Source: Timaviella obliquedivisa GSE-PSE-MK23-08B (GTDB taxonomy: Bacteria; Cyanobacteriota; Cyanobacteriia; Elainellales; Elainellaceae). Taken from it: a stretch of DNA of 64,000 nt. The stretch lies in assembly GCA_019358855.1 (NCBI GenBank), contig JAHHII010000009.1:62001-126000 (forward strand), written 5' to 3'. A model generated the notes under the pieces. It had not been told where the DNA came from, made no database searches, and saw only the letters and a list, made by a program, of their open reading frames with translations. A program made the translations under genes and the position numbers. This document shows positions 35,147 to 45,404 of this stretch, piece after piece (position 1 is the stretch's first letter; the number at the start of each line of letters is the position of its first letter).

Positions 35147-35935
35147 TTATTTTTTCTTTTCGATCATTAAGAAATATACTGTTTTTCGATCAGATTCAGG
35201 AAAATCGTCTCTCCATATTTTTTGAGTGATCTTATGAGGGAGGGGCACTCCAGCTACATTGTCAAAAACCCAGGGTGCATTATCCAGATTTCTAGATATC
35301 CCTAAGGCTCTGCTGTGTTCAGAATTGCTTTCTTGACCGATCCATTGCCTTCTAATAGATATTTCAAGCTTTTGTTTATATCGCTCAAAATATTCATCAA
35401 ATGAGTAGAGTGTTAGATCGTCTTGATGTTTAATTGGTTGGGATGCCTCTAAGATAAACTCTGCTGGATGCTTTGACGAGCCGAGATTAGGGCTAGCCTC
35501 CAACATTAAAAACTGCATTAGCGTTTTGAAATCTTGCTCTACAAAAAATTTTTGCCAGGGTTGATTTCTCCTGAGAAGTAACCCTTGATGAAACTTGTGG
35601 ACTTCTTCATCCATAGTGGTAATGATTGTTTCGGGATAAGACAGGCTCAAATTTGTATATAAAGTAAATAAATTCTTTCTTTGCAAACGGTTAAATGAAA
35701 AACTTCCTCCCATTTGCTTAATGGAAACACCCTGACCATTGAGATAAATATCTGCTTTCTTGTCTGAGTGGGAAGTGGAGATCTGAGAGAAATCTTCTAG
35801 ACACTGAATCGGCACATAGCGATCGCTACTCGAAATAGGAGCCGCGACTTCCACAACATGACCAATGTGACTCAAATAAATTTTGCCAATATTCGAGAAT
35901 AGAAATTTGCAAACTTCTATTTCATTACCTGCCAT
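35147..35935 (-). CDS. Putative type II restriction endonuclease
   Basis: A 262-residue protein without signal or membrane segments. HSDKKADIYLNGQGVSIKQ (56-74) looks like a PD-(D/E)xK nuclease core, with D62 and K73 and a serine in place of the usual acidic residue before the lysine; GGSFSFNRLQR follows. Its position tail to tail with a cytosine methyltransferase, and its AT-richer composition than nearby genes, fit a transferred restriction-modification pair. Specificity is unknown and I could not match it with certainty to a named enzyme family. Confidence 0.75.
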   Translation of the reverse strand: MAGNEIEVCKFLFSNIGKIYLSHIGHVVEVAAPISSSDRYVPIQCLEDFSQISTSHSDKKADIYLNGQGVSIKQMGGSFSFNRLQRKNLFTLYTNLSLSYPETIITTMDEEVHKFHQGLLLRRNQPWQKFFVEQDFKTLMQFLMLEASPNLGSSKHPAEFILEASQPIKHQDDLTLYSFDEYFERYKQKLEISIRRQWIGQESNSEHSRALGISRNLDNAPWVFDNVAGVPLPHKITQKIWRDDFPESDRKTVYFLMIEKKK

Positions 35936-36002
35936 ATCTTCTCTCCTTCTACTAGCCCAGGCTTGAGTAAGAGTAATCCTAGCTCAGGGGTGTAGAAGAG
36001 CT

Positions 36003-37772
36003 TTATTTCCGATCGCGCAAGTCGCCATTTTTGAGCAAGCAATTTGCTTCAAGAACAATTAATTGCGGTGTTTTTAGCACACGGCACTTCCGAGTTAGTT
36101 TTGATAGGGCTGAGACTTTTCCATTTTCTAATCCAGCCAGCGCTTCTGTGAAGGCAGGTTGAAAGCTCCTGAGCCAGCTTTTTGGCTCGGCAGTCAGATA
36201 CTCGGGCTTAAATGTGTTTCGGTGGAGTACCCAAAAATCGAGGCCATATTTTTGAATAAACTGCTGGATTTTGCCCAAATCGTCGCTGTATTGTGCCTCG
36301 ATTAAATCAATGGTGCGCTGGCGAATTGGGTTGTAGTAGCCCAGATGGAAGGGCAGGGCATATTCTCTGCCGACAAGGATCGATCGCCCTGCAAACGTTG
36401 GAATATTACTCGCCTCATCTGCTAGGGTTGCAATCAAAATATCTTTAGGTTGCTGCTGAAAAAACTCATACAGTGCAGTTTCGCCAGACACAATGTAGCC
36501 CGCTCTAGGAAAGTGCCGAAAGAACGCAGGATAGAACACTACTGCAATAGATATTCCAGCCACTAATGAGAGGACTGCAAATCTTTTGAAAGGACGATCG
36601 CCCATTTGTTCACAGGCACGTAACGTCATATCGAGAACGAGGATGAGGGTGATACCAGCGGCAAGGGCGATCGCAATTCTCCAGGTATGTCCGGTGTAGC
36701 GCGTCGGAAAAAATAATTTGAGAATAACGGCATGGGCGGCAATATACAAACCAAAAGCCACCGCAGCCATTTGGGGCAGAATTTTAATATCCGGACTTAC
36801 CCGCGCCGCTAGCGGAAATCGAGTCGGCTTTTTCAGCAGCAGCGGCAATAGAAAACCTGTCCACACCAAGGGCGGCACAAACCGAGGCAGAATGCCGCTA
36901 TTGGAACCAATTAGCCAAAACTTCCAAGGATTAGGATCATAAAATGGATGCCTACCGCCTGGATAGAGTTCAGGCATGGTACGGGCTTGGGCAGCAGTGA
37001 CAGTGGGGGTAAATTCCGAAGAGGTAATCATGTAGGGCAGCATGGCAAGAAATCCTAGCCCAGTGATGATGGCAAATGTGAAAAGCGCGCTGCTTCGCAG
37101 ATACCGCAAGGGTCGCCGCGTCAAGCTGGGCAGCCAACCTTTCCAGCGGGCGAGGCGAACGAAGAGAATGCCCAAGGAAATGAACAGGAGGGGTGGGTAG
37201 AAGAGGGCTTGCAGGATAATGACGAGAGTGAGCGATCGCCAAGAGCCGCGCAGCAAGTAATGCAAAAACGCCAGTAATAGAGGCGTAGCAAAAGAGCGAG
37301 GAGCCGCCGCCGCCAAATCTTCCCGCAGCCATAGCCCTTGATTGAGCAACTGCATCGCCACAAACCCAGCCGCCGGAATTGGGAAAAGCTGGAGACTGAC
37401 TTTGAATCCATAAACTGTTAGCGCTAAGGCTAAGGCGATCGGCAAAAGTTTGCTGAAGGTCAGTGGCTCTATTCCCAATTGCGCCATCAGTTGATAGACA
37501 GTCGCATATCCCAATGGCGTAATAGATTTGAAATAGTCTGCGATTAAATCATTGGGAAACAAAGCTGGATCAACAAACTGCTGCATCCAAAACACGTACT
37601 CACGCGCGTCATCCTGCACCACATAGTCCGATTGAAAGGCTTGCCGCATTCCTAAAATGGCGTAATAAGCAGCGAAGGTAAGACTTAAGCCTAGCCAAAA
37701 TCGTTCCAGTGCTTTGTTACTAGAAGTGGTGAAAAGTTGACGCAAACGGGGGAAGAGCATGGGCGATCGCAA
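36003..37772 (-). CDS. Large polytopic membrane protein, GT-C-like
   Basis: A 589-residue protein with about ten membrane helices, an acidic first extracytoplasmic loop (VVQDDAREYVFWMQQF, about 51-66) and a soluble C-terminal domain (about 440-589). The loop aspartates near the first helix recall GT-C glycosyltransferases that use lipid-linked sugars, but I see no decisive motif. Function is unknown. Within it, 37085-37120 is a copy of the dispersed repeat. Confidence 0.75.
   Translation of the reverse strand: MRSPMLFPRLRQLFTTSSNKALERFWLGLSLTFAAYYAILGMRQAFQSDYVVQDDAREYVFWMQQFVDPALFPNDLIADYFKSITPLGYATVYQLMAQLGIEPLTFSKLLPIALALALTVYGFKVSLQLFPIPAAGFVAMQLLNQGLWLREDLAAAAPRSFATPLLLAFLHYLLRGSWRSLTLVIILQALFYPPLLFISLGILFVRLARWKGWLPSLTRRPLRYLRSSALFTFAIITGLGFLAMLPYMITSSEFTPTVTAAQARTMPELYPGGRHPFYDPNPWKFWLIGSNSGILPRFVPPLVWTGFLLPLLLKKPTRFPLAARVSPDIKILPQMAAVAFGLYIAAHAVILKLFFPTRYTGHTWRIAIALAAGITLILVLDMTLRACEQMGDRPFKRFAVLSLVAGISIAVVFYPAFFRHFPRAGYIVSGETALYEFFQQQPKDILIATLADEASNIPTFAGRSILVGREYALPFHLGYYNPIRQRTIDLIEAQYSDDLGKIQQFIQKYGLDFWVLHRNTFKPEYLTAEPKSWLRSFQPAFTEALAGLENGKVSALSKLTRKCRVLKTPQLIVLEANCLLKNGDLRDRK
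37085..37120. repeat. Dispersed 33-36 bp repeat, copy 2 (inside membrane protein gene)
   Basis: It reads GCGCGCTGCTTCGCAGATAC and then CGCAAGGGTCGCCGCG. The first half is identical to copy 1; the second half matches the CCGCAAGGGGTCGCC of copies 3 and 4. It lies in a basic loop (TRRPLRYLRSSA) of the host protein. Confidence 0.7.
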
Positions 37773-37969
37773 TAGTGCCTTTCCAGTTTATCGGGTGAGG
37801 GATTCATCAAAAATATTCATTATGAAACAACTGTCGCAGCCTATTTGCCCTAGCAATCATTGAGCTTACTTCTTACCCCCAACCGAAAACCTTCTGAGAA
37901 CTGTTGAAGCTAAACGCTTAGAATGGTTTATGACCAATCTCGTCAGCAAGTTAATGAGGAGCGTTTTCC

Positions 37970-40549
37970 GTGGAGTCCCGTTACAATCCGGCAGAAATTG
38001 AGGAAAAGTGGCAACAATTTTGGGCAGAGCAAGGGATGGACAAAACTCCCGAAGCGATCGACAAGCCTAAGTTCTACGCGCTGTCCATGTTTCCCTACCC
38101 GTCCGGCAATCTGCACATGGGACATGTCCGGAACTATACTATTACAGACGTAATTGCCCGCACCCGCCGAATGCAGGGCTATCGGGTATTGCACCCAATG
38201 GGCTGGGATGCCTTTGGCTTACCCGCCGAAAATGCTGCCATTAAGCAAAACAGTCATCCAGCACAGTGGACTTACCAAAACATTGCTCAGATGAAAACCG
38301 AGCTAAAGCGGCTGGGTTTGTCCTACGACTGGGATCGGGAGGTGGCGACTTGCTCTCCTGATTACTATCGCTGGACACAGTGGATTTTCTTGGAATTCTT
38401 CAAATCGGGTTTGGCGTACCAAAAAGAGGCAGCGGTTAATTGGGATCCGGTTGATCAAACTGTGCTGGCTAATGAACAGGTCGATAGCGCAGGACGAGCC
38501 TGGCGATCGGGCGCTTTGGTCGAAAAGCGTTTACTTCGCCAGTGGTTTCTCAAAATCACTGATTACGCCGAGCAGTTGCTCAAAGACTTGGATCAATTGG
38601 ATGGATGGCCCGATCGGGTGAAGGTCATGCAAGAAAATTGGATTGGCAAATCTACTGGGGCACAGGTCGTCTTTACAACCGAGGCGGGGGATGAGTTGCC
38701 CATTTTCACCACTCGCCCCGATACGCTTTGGGGGGCAACGTTTATGGTGCTGTCGCCTGAGCATCCCTTGGTGGAAAAGCTAACTACGGATGAACAGGCT
38801 ACTGCCATCCAAGCTTACAAAACCGCAACTGCGGCAGAAACCGACATTGAACGCACGGCTGAGAACCGCGAAAAAACAGGGGTTTGGACGGGCAGTTATG
38901 CGATCAATCCGGTTAACAACGAGAGGATTCCTATTTGGATTGCCGACTACGTGTTGATGGGCTATGGCACCGGAGCCATTATGGCAGTCCCCGCTCATGA
39001 CCAGCGCGATTTTGAGTTCGCCAGAAAGTTTAACCTCCCCATTCGAGCAGTGGTGCAGCCCGCTGACCAAGCGCTAGACGGCGCAACTATGACTGAAGCC
39101 TATCCAGGTGACGGTATGATGGTTAATTCAGCGGCACTGGATGGCGTTGCAGCCGGTAAGGCAGCGGGTCAAAGTGTTGAAGTGGCGATCGCTTGGCTAG
39201 AAGCCCAAGGCAAAGGCAAAGGCACCTCAACTTATCGGTTGCGGGACTGGCTGATTTCTCGGCAGCGCTATTGGGGCGTGCCAATTCCAGTCGTCCATTG
39301 TCCCAATTGCGGCATTGTGGCAGTTCCTGAAGCAGAGTTGCCGATTGTTTTACCCGAAGAAGTTGATTTTTCTGGGAAAGGGGCTTCCCCCTTGGCTCAG
39401 CTAGAGTCTTGGGTTAACGTGTCTTGCCCTACCTGTGGCACTCCGGCAAAGCGGGAAACCGATACGATGGATACCTTTATTGACTCGTCCTGGTATTTCC
39501 TACGCTACCCCGATGCTAGGAACGCGCAACAGTTGGGCAATCCGGCAGTGGTGAATGATTGGATGCCTGTGGATCAATATGTTGGTGGCATTGAACACGC
39601 CATTTTACACTTGCTGTATTCGCGGTTTTTTACCAAGTTCCTGCGCGATCGCGGCTTCCTCAATTTCGATGAACCCTTCCAGCGTCTGCTAACTCAAGGC
39701 ATGGTTCAAGGCTGGACTTATATGAATCCCAACAAAAGCGGCAACGCCCAATGGATTCCTTCCGCCTTGGTTGACCCTAAAGACCCTAAAGATCCTGAAA
39801 CGGGGGAGCCATTAGTCGGGTCTTTCAAAACCATGTCTAAATCCAAATACAACGGCGTTTCACCCGATGATGTGATCAACAAATATGGCGCAGACACCGC
39901 CCGGATGTTTATTCTCTTCAAAGCGCCGCCCGAAAAAGATCTAGAGTGGGATGAAGCCGATGTAGAAGGGCAATCGCGGTTCCTTAACCGAGTTTGGCGG
40001 TTGGTCGCAGATTTTTCTGAACGAGGAGCAAGTACGAAGAAGGCGATCGCAGACCTCACCAAGCCTGAGAAAGAACTGCGTTACGCCATCCATAACGCGA
40101 TTCAACAAATCACCGAAGACTTAGCAAATGACTATCAGTTCAACACCGCTGTTTCCGAGTTAATGAAACTCAGCAATGCCCTGACCGATGCTCCTTGCAA
40201 AGACTCTCCTGTTTACACCGAAGGCATTCAAACCTTACTCAAACTCCTTGCCCCCTTTGCTCCTCATATGGCAGAAGAACTTTGGCAGAGTTTAGGATAT
40301 GCTGATTCAGTCCATCATCAACCTTGGTGCATCTTTGATCCCGCTGCATTAGTCGTAGATGAGATTTCGCTAGTGATCCAGGTTATGGGCAAAACACGGG
40401 GAACCATCCAGGTACCTGCCCAAGCCGACAAAGAAGCCTTAGAACAATATGCCCGCGACTCTGAACTCGCTCAGCGTCATCTTGCTGAAAAAGAGATTAA
40501 AAAAGTGATTGTTGTACCTGGAAAACTGGTGAACTTTGTGCTCGGATAA
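37970..40549 (+). CDS. leuS: Leucyl-tRNA synthetase
   Basis: Charges tRNA-Leu. The 859 residues are full length: HIGH-type motif HMGH (49-52), the editing domain inserted at about 220-420 with its [14 protein letters not shown] stretch, a zinc-like CPNCG/CPTCG pair (about 443 and 487), and the signature loop as TMSKSKYNG near 621. The first lysine of KMSKS is a threonine here. The GTG start at 37970 has GAGGAG 12 bases upstream and gives [15 protein letters not shown], the usual opening. A lipoprotein gene follows after 17 bases. Confidence 0.97.
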   Translation: MESRYNPAEIEEKWQQFWAEQGMDKTPEAIDKPKFYALSMFPYPSGNLHMGHVRNYTITDVIARTRRMQGYRVLHPMGWDAFGLPAENAAIKQNSHPAQWTYQNIAQMKTELKRLGLSYDWDREVATCSPDYYRWTQWIFLEFFKSGLAYQKEAAVNWDPVDQTVLANEQVDSAGRAWRSGALVEKRLLRQWFLKITDYAEQLLKDLDQLDGWPDRVKVMQENWIGKSTGAQVVFTTEAGDELPIFTTRPDTLWGATFMVLSPEHPLVEKLTTDEQATAIQAYKTATAAETDIERTAENREKTGVWTGSYAINPVNNERIPIWIADYVLMGYGTGAIMAVPAHDQRDFEFARKFNLPIRAVVQPADQALDGATMTEAYPGDGMMVNSAALDGVAAGKAAGQSVEVAIAWLEAQGKGKGTSTYRLRDWLISRQRYWGVPIPVVHCPNCGIVAVPEAELPIVLPEEVDFSGKGASPLAQLESWVNVSCPTCGTPAKRETDTMDTFIDSSWYFLRYPDARNAQQLGNPAVVNDWMPVDQYVGGIEHAILHLLYSRFFTKFLRDRGFLNFDEPFQRLLTQGMVQGWTYMNPNKSGNAQWIPSALVDPKDPKDPETGEPLVGSFKTMSKSKYNGVSPDDVINKYGADTARMFILFKAPPEKDLEWDEADVEGQSRFLNRVWRLVADFSERGASTKKAIADLTKPEKELRYAIHNAIQQITEDLANDYQFNTAVSELMKLSNALTDAPCKDSPVYTEGIQTLLKLLAPFAPHMAEELWQSLGYADSVHHQPWCIFDPAALVVDEISLVIQVMGKTRGTIQVPAQADKEALEQYARDSELAQRHLAEKEIKKVIVVPGKLVNFVLG

Positions 40550-40566
40550 CACCAGGAAACATTGGC

Positions 40567-41304
40567 ATGAAACCGCGAAATACCAATTATTTATGGGTTA
40601 AGGCTGTGTTATCAACTGCGATCGCTTCAGCCCTGACCGCTTGTACCTTGCCCTTTTTCGAGAGCCTTAATCCACCTAGCTCCCCGACTCAAAGCCCCAG
40701 TGCATCTCTGCTGCCATCTGGTGCAGCCAGTGCCGCGAACCCAGGTTCAGAACCATTCCAGCCTGAAAGTCGAGTCATTCCTTTGAGCATTGAAGGACAG
40801 CCAGTAGAAGTTCAACTCAAGCTATTTGACCTAGCCGCTCTACCATTTACAACCTATGTGCCAGAAAAAGACTTTCAGAGCAATGTTAGTAAATTGGAGG
40901 GTGAATTGAAGGGTGGCTCAGTTGAAGGACAGGGCATTCAGTTTTACTACAGTCCTACGGGCAGGAAGGATGAGAATGCTTACGTCCAAATGTTTCTACC
41001 GAGTTCACTGAATAGCGTTGAAGACATTCGACAGTTAATTCTGGGAGATAAAGGTATCATGGCAAACAACCAGTGGGAGCTAGTCGATCGCACGGATGTC
41101 ATCAGCTACTCGTGGGCAAAAGAGAAGCTCACTTATCAGCAGCCATCTCAAGGCACTGCCGCAGAAATGGCGATCGGCGCAATCTATATTGGGGAAGATA
41201 AAGGCAAGGCGTTCTACGTTCTAACCCACTATCCGGCAGAATATGCAGATGGCTTTGAGCCGCGATCGGCGGTGATTTTAGAGAATTTGCAGTTTAGAGA
41301 GTAG
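40567..41304 (+). CDS. Probable lipoprotein
   Basis: A 245-residue exported protein with a signal ending in the lipobox LTAC (about residues 23-26), then a Ser/Pro-rich linker (residues 35-65) and a compact alpha/beta domain of about 170 residues. I do not recognise a family. It sits between leuS and a beta-lactamase-like gene (11 bases downstream), so the lipoprotein and the hydrolase may be co-expressed and both act in the periplasm. Function unknown. Confidence 0.75.
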   Translation: MKPRNTNYLWVKAVLSTAIASALTACTLPFFESLNPPSSPTQSPSASLLPSGAASAANPGSEPFQPESRVIPLSIEGQPVEVQLKLFDLAALPFTTYVPEKDFQSNVSKLEGELKGGSVEGQGIQFYYSPTGRKDENAYVQMFLPSSLNSVEDIRQLILGDKGIMANNQWELVDRTDVISYSWAKEKLTYQQPSQGTAAEMAIGAIYIGEDKGKAFYVLTHYPAEYADGFEPRSAVILENLQFRE

Positions 41305-41315
41305 AGAAGGTTCAC

Positions 41316-42515
41316 ATGGTGTTCATCCCCATTCTGTTTGCTCAAACCCAGCCTGCTTTAGTCAATTCTATGAAGATTACTCCAGTCGCGGCTTTAGAAC
41401 GTCTCTTTACCTCTCCGTCACCAAAAGCTGAATGGTTCGCAGACTCCTTCCTCAGTCAGGTGCCGTTGACTCAAGTCGAGCAGATTGTTACAGAGTTTCA
41501 GACCTTGCTGGGGGCTTATAAGTCGGTTCAACCTGACAATGAGGGGTATTTAGTTCAGTTTGATAAGGGAAAGTTATTAGCTCAAGTCTCGCTTAACGAG
41601 GCAGGGCAAATTACTGGACTGTTATTGCAGCCTCGTTCAGATGCGATCGCCCCAACTGAAGCCATTAAACAACTCCAAGCCCTCCCCGGTCAAACCAATC
41701 TGCTGATCGTCGAAGGCGATACCGAACTCGCCGCCCATAATGCCGATCAACCCCTTGCCGTAGGTTCCGCCTTCAAACTTGCCGTCCTCGCTGCCTTACG
41801 GGAACAGATCGAGAGAGGCGATCGCTCTTGGCGTGACGTTGTAGAACTCCGACCTGAAGACAAAAGCCTACCGAGCGGCATTCTACAAACCTGGTTCGAT
41901 GGTGCGCTTCTGACGGTGCAAACTTTAGCAACGCTCATGATTTCTCAAAGCGATAATACTGCCACTGATACCTTAATTCATTCACTGGGAAGAGAGGCGA
42001 TCTCTTCGAGTTACCCGCAAGGGGTCGCTCCTTTCGCTGCCCGTAACCGTCCCTTCCTAACCACACGAGAATTCTTCGCCCTTAAAAATCCTGATAATGA
42101 GGCGTTGCTCAAGCGCTATCAAACGGGCAACATTCAGCAAAAAAACCAAGTTTTAACTGAACTTGCGTCCGCGCCCCTCCCAGATGCCAGCGTATTTGAA
42201 GGTCAGCCCATTCTCCTAGACGTAGAGTGGTTTTTCTCTCCCCGCGAACTCTGTGAGTTAATGCAAAAGGTTGCAGACTTGCCACTCATGAGCGTCAATC
42301 CAGGAGGTGGCTTAGTGAATCCTGCTCACTGGCAGCGCGTTTCCTTTAAAGGCGGCTCTGAACCTGGGGTGATCAATCTCACCACCTCGTTAGTTTCTCT
42401 CAGTGGAAAAACTTACTGCGTTTCTGCAACTTGGAATAACCCAGATGCAGTTCTAGACGAAACCAGTTTCCTGACTCTTTACAGCGGCATCCTTGAAGGA
42501 TTGCGCGCCCAGTAA
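41316..42515 (+). CDS. Class A beta-lactamase-like serine hydrolase
   Basis: A 399-residue penicillin-recognising-fold protein. The nucleophile motif is SAFK (about residues 151-154), followed by SDN (about 211-213) and a KGG triad (about 344-346). An extra N-terminal alpha/beta domain (about 20-125) precedes the enzyme domain. No omega-loop ExxLN glutamate is obvious, so peptidase or esterase activity is as likely as true beta-lactamase activity. The signal peptide is weak. A dispersed-repeat insertion (41997-42029) encodes SSYPQGVAP just after the SDN motif. Confidence 0.8.
   Translation: MVFIPILFAQTQPALVNSMKITPVAALERLFTSPSPKAEWFADSFLSQVPLTQVEQIVTEFQTLLGAYKSVQPDNEGYLVQFDKGKLLAQVSLNEAGQITGLLLQPRSDAIAPTEAIKQLQALPGQTNLLIVEGDTELAAHNADQPLAVGSAFKLAVLAALREQIERGDRSWRDVVELRPEDKSLPSGILQTWFDGALLTVQTLATLMISQSDNTATDTLIHSLGREAISSSYPQGVAPFAARNRPFLTTREFFALKNPDNEALLKRYQTGNIQQKNQVLTELASAPLPDASVFEGQPILLDVEWFFSPRELCELMQKVADLPLMSVNPGGGLVNPAHWQRVSFKGGSEPGVINLTTSLVSLSGKTYCVSATWNNPDAVLDETSFLTLYSGILEGLRAQ
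41997..42029 (+). repeat. Dispersed 33-36 bp repeat, copy 3 (inside serine hydrolase)
   Basis: GCGATCTCTTCGAGTTACCC then GCAAGGGGTCGCT. It is the same element as copy 4 with a handful of substitutions. It is read in the frame giving AISSSYPQGVAP, matching the peptide of copy 4 in a different gene. Confidence 0.8.
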
Positions 42516-42548
42516 CCCGTAATAAAGAGGTAAGCAAGTTACAAGAGA

Positions 42549-43154
42549 TTATCCTTTCATTGCTTCTAATAATGCTGTTAATGCTTTATCTTCGTGGGAA
42601 TTCACCTGCCGATCTAACAGCGCAATGCCAACCGCTTTGGAAAGAGCGATCGCCGCCACATCTGGGTCTAATCCCTCTATCAAAATCTCCAACGACTGCG
42701 GTACTTTTAATGCTGCCCTAATTCCCAGCAGCATTCCTTCCTCAAATCCTAGCCTTTGCAACTGCGGAGCCAGCCCCTCCCAATTCGCATCCGGTTCTCC
42801 CGCCTGAATCATGTACGCTAACAGTCGTTGAAGCTTGCGCTCTTGCTGTTCAGTCATCATCGAAGCTGAAGATGGGGCGACCCCTTGCGGATCACTCGAA
42901 GCGATCGCCTTTCCCTGATCTAAATTTGTCAAAATCTTCTGCCAGTCCTGTGCCTCACAAGCGATCGGCTTCCCCACCGTCAAACAAACCTGAATCTGAT
43001 TCGTTGCCGTGTCCAAATGCGTCACATGCGCCTGAACGCCCAAGAAGCCAAGCCACTGGGCGATCGTCGTCATCAGCGTTGAACGAGTCGCCTGACTGTT
43101 AGCAAGTAGACGAATTTGAGTACGAACCATTGGACTCACAAGTTGCGACAACAT
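42549..43154 (-). CDS. Unrecognised soluble protein
   Basis: A 201-residue protein starting MLSQLVSPMVRTQIRLLANSQATRSTL. It has an N-terminal alpha/beta half, a linker with SSDPQGVAPSS produced by a dispersed repeat (42877-42909), and a C-terminal helical half with low-complexity Leu/Gly helices. I prefer the ATG at 43154; the longer frame from 43307 adds unlikely residues and would overlap the pilB upstream region. No family is recognised. It is divergent from pilB. Confidence 0.65.
   Translation of the reverse strand: MLSQLVSPMVRTQIRLLANSQATRSTLMTTIAQWLGFLGVQAHVTHLDTATNQIQVCLTVGKPIACEAQDWQKILTNLDQGKAIASSDPQGVAPSSASMMTEQQERKLQRLLAYMIQAGEPDANWEGLAPQLQRLGFEEGMLLGIRAALKVPQSLEILIEGLDPDVAAIALSKAVGIALLDRQVNSHEDKALTALLEAMKG
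42877..42909 (-). repeat. Dispersed 33-36 bp repeat, copy 4
   Basis: On the coding (minus) strand it reads GCGATCGCTTCGAGTGATCC then GCAAGGGGTCGCC, the best-conserved match to copy 3 some 850 bases away in a convergent gene. It encodes AIASSDPQGVAP. One end is a perfect HIP1 octamer. Confidence 0.8.
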
Positions 43155-43322
43155 AGAGGCATCGTGGGGGTGTAAGAGTAAGTTCAATCTACACATTAGG
43201 ATAGCGAAAGCCTGGATTCTGGCAATTGTGCTACCAGAATAGATTGCTGATTTTCCCAGGTGAGTTTGGCAAAGCATTCTGGGAACAATCAACCTAACTG
43301 TAATCAAACACTTGCCTCAGCT

Positions 43323-45326
43323 ATGACTAATTCCTCGTCTCAGCGGCGTGCCCTGGTCGTACAACACAACTTTTCGCCGTTCAATAACAAGCTGATCCAA
43401 TCTGGCTATGCCAGCAAGGAACAGATGCAACAAGCCTTGGTCGATAGCCGCAAAACAGGAAGACCCCTGACTGACGTACTAGCAATGATTACAGGGCAAC
43501 AACTGCCCCCCGATCTGCTGCGCCAATACAAAAAGCAACAGCTCTTTGAACTCAAAATTCTCTACGGCGTTGAATCCCTCGACCCCGAAATTAGCCAGAT
43601 TAGCTCCAATCAACTGACCCAGTTGATCGATGGGCTCATCCCCGTAGATGTATGTCGTCGCTACCGCCTCATTCCTCTCTCCCGCAACGACGACGAGCCG
43701 CCCTCTGTGCTGGTGGCAATGGTTAACCCCGACGACCTTGCAGCCCAAGACGACCTCAACCGCATCCTTCGCCCTCAAGGGTTGAGCTTACAGCGCATGG
43801 TCATCACTGCAGAAGACTATCAGCGCCTAATTTCTCAGTTTTTAGATGAACGAGACGAGAAACAAAGAGAAATCGAGTTTCATGCCAAGGTCGATGTCAA
43901 GTCAGATCTCGAAAGCCTCGACTACATGGATCTGGAAGAACCTGCTGACGATGCAGAATCCAACCTCGATGCCGCTCTTGCTGATGCCGATGCTGCCCCT
44001 GTCATTGCCCTTGCCAACAAGATTCTAGTCAAAGCTCTCCAAGAAGGCGTTTCAGATATTCACATTGAACCTCAAGAAGAATACCTGCGCATCCGCTTCC
44101 GCAAAGATGGCGTTCTCCGCGAGGCATTCGACCCACTGCCTAAGAAAATCATCCAGGCAGTGACTGCCCGCTTCAAAATCATTTCTAATCTGGATATTGC
44201 CGAACGTCGGATGCCCCAAGACGGTCGGATTCGGCGGATCTTTGACGGACGAAAGGTGGACTTCCGAGTCAACACACTACCCAGTCGCTACGGCGAAAAA
44301 GTTGTACTCCGAATTCTCGACAACTCTACCACCCAACTTGGACTCGACAAGCTCATTACCGATATGGACACGCTCCACATCGTTCAAGAAATGGTGTCTC
44401 GTCCGTTTGGTCTTATTCTGGTCACAGGACCTACCGGATCGGGCAAAACCACCACGCTTTACTCGGCGCTTGCAGAACGCAACGACCCTGGTGTTAACAT
44501 CAGCACTGCCGAAGATCCGATCGAGTATTCCTTGCCCGGTTTAACCCAAGTCCAGGTCATTCGAGAAAAAGGCATGGATTTTGCTTCCATTCTGCGGGCG
44601 TTCTTGCGGCAAGATCCAGACGTGATTCTAGTGGGTGAAACGCGAGATAAAGAAACTGCCAAAACGGCGATCGAAGCTGCACTGACAGGGCACCTGGTCT
44701 TAACCACTCTACACACCAACGACGCAGCCAGTGCTGTCGCTCGTTTAGATGAAATGGGCGTAGAGTCCTTCATGGTTTCTAGCTCACTCATTGGCGTACT
44801 GGCACAGCGGCTAGTGCGAAAGGTGTGTTCAGAATGCCGCGTTCCCTACACTCCAACCGCCGAAGAGCTAGGGCGATACGGGCTTTCCAGTTCTTCTGAT
44901 GCTGGAATGATGCTTTATAAAGCCAATTCTCTAACGCCTGAAGCGACACAGCAGGCGATCGCCAGCAACACTCTTTGCACCACCTGCAAAGGCGTGGGCT
45001 ATAAAGGACGCTGCGGCGTTTACGAAGTGATGCGAGTCACCGAGAGAGTACAAGCCCTGATTACTCAAGGCGCACCCACCGAACATATCAAAGAAGCAGC
45101 CGTTGAAGAAGGCATGAAAACTCTTCTCGCCTATAGCCTCGATCTGGTTCGCCAAGGCTCTACGACCTTAGAAGAAGTCGATCGCGTCACTTTCACCGAC
45201 ACCGGATTACAAGCCGAACTCAAAGCTAAGCGCAAAAGCTCCCTCACCTGTCGCTGTTGCACCGCCGAACTCAAACAAGAGTGGCTGGAATGCCCTTACT
45301 GCACTACGTCCCGGTTCCAAGACTAA
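43323..45326 (+). CDS. pilB: Type IV pilus extension ATPase PilB
   Basis: Hexameric ATPase that powers pilus assembly at the inner membrane. The 667 residues (from the ATG at 43323; a GTG at 43260 is possible) comprise an MshEN-type N-domain, the ATPase core with Walker A GPTGSGKT near 369, RQDPDVILVGETRD and TTLHTNDA, and a CSEC/CTTC zinc pair. A C-terminal ribbon (CRCC then CPYC near 642-660) also appears. It leads the pilB-pilT-pilC cluster. Confidence 0.95.
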   Translation: MTNSSSQRRALVVQHNFSPFNNKLIQSGYASKEQMQQALVDSRKTGRPLTDVLAMITGQQLPPDLLRQYKKQQLFELKILYGVESLDPEISQISSNQLTQLIDGLIPVDVCRRYRLIPLSRNDDEPPSVLVAMVNPDDLAAQDDLNRILRPQGLSLQRMVITAEDYQRLISQFLDERDEKQREIEFHAKVDVKSDLESLDYMDLEEPADDAESNLDAALADADAAPVIALANKILVKALQEGVSDIHIEPQEEYLRIRFRKDGVLREAFDPLPKKIIQAVTARFKIISNLDIAERRMPQDGRIRRIFDGRKVDFRVNTLPSRYGEKVVLRILDNSTTQLGLDKLITDMDTLHIVQEMVSRPFGLILVTGPTGSGKTTTLYSALAERNDPGVNISTAEDPIEYSLPGLTQVQVIREKGMDFASILRAFLRQDPDVILVGETRDKETAKTAIEAALTGHLVLTTLHTNDAASAVARLDEMGVESFMVSSSLIGVLAQRLVRKVCSECRVPYTPTAEELGRYGLSSSSDAGMMLYKANSLTPEATQQAIASNTLCTTCKGVGYKGRCGVYEVMRVTERVQALITQGAPTEHIKEAAVEEGMKTLLAYSLDLVRQGSTTLEEVDRVTFTDTGLQAELKAKRKSSLTCRCCTAELKQEWLECPYCTTSRFQD

Positions 45327-45404
45327 ATCTATCAAGACTTCTAGAACGTACACCACTCAATAGCGACCTGATTTTAGCCGCCTTATTTTGCAGGAGAAAC
45401 TGAC

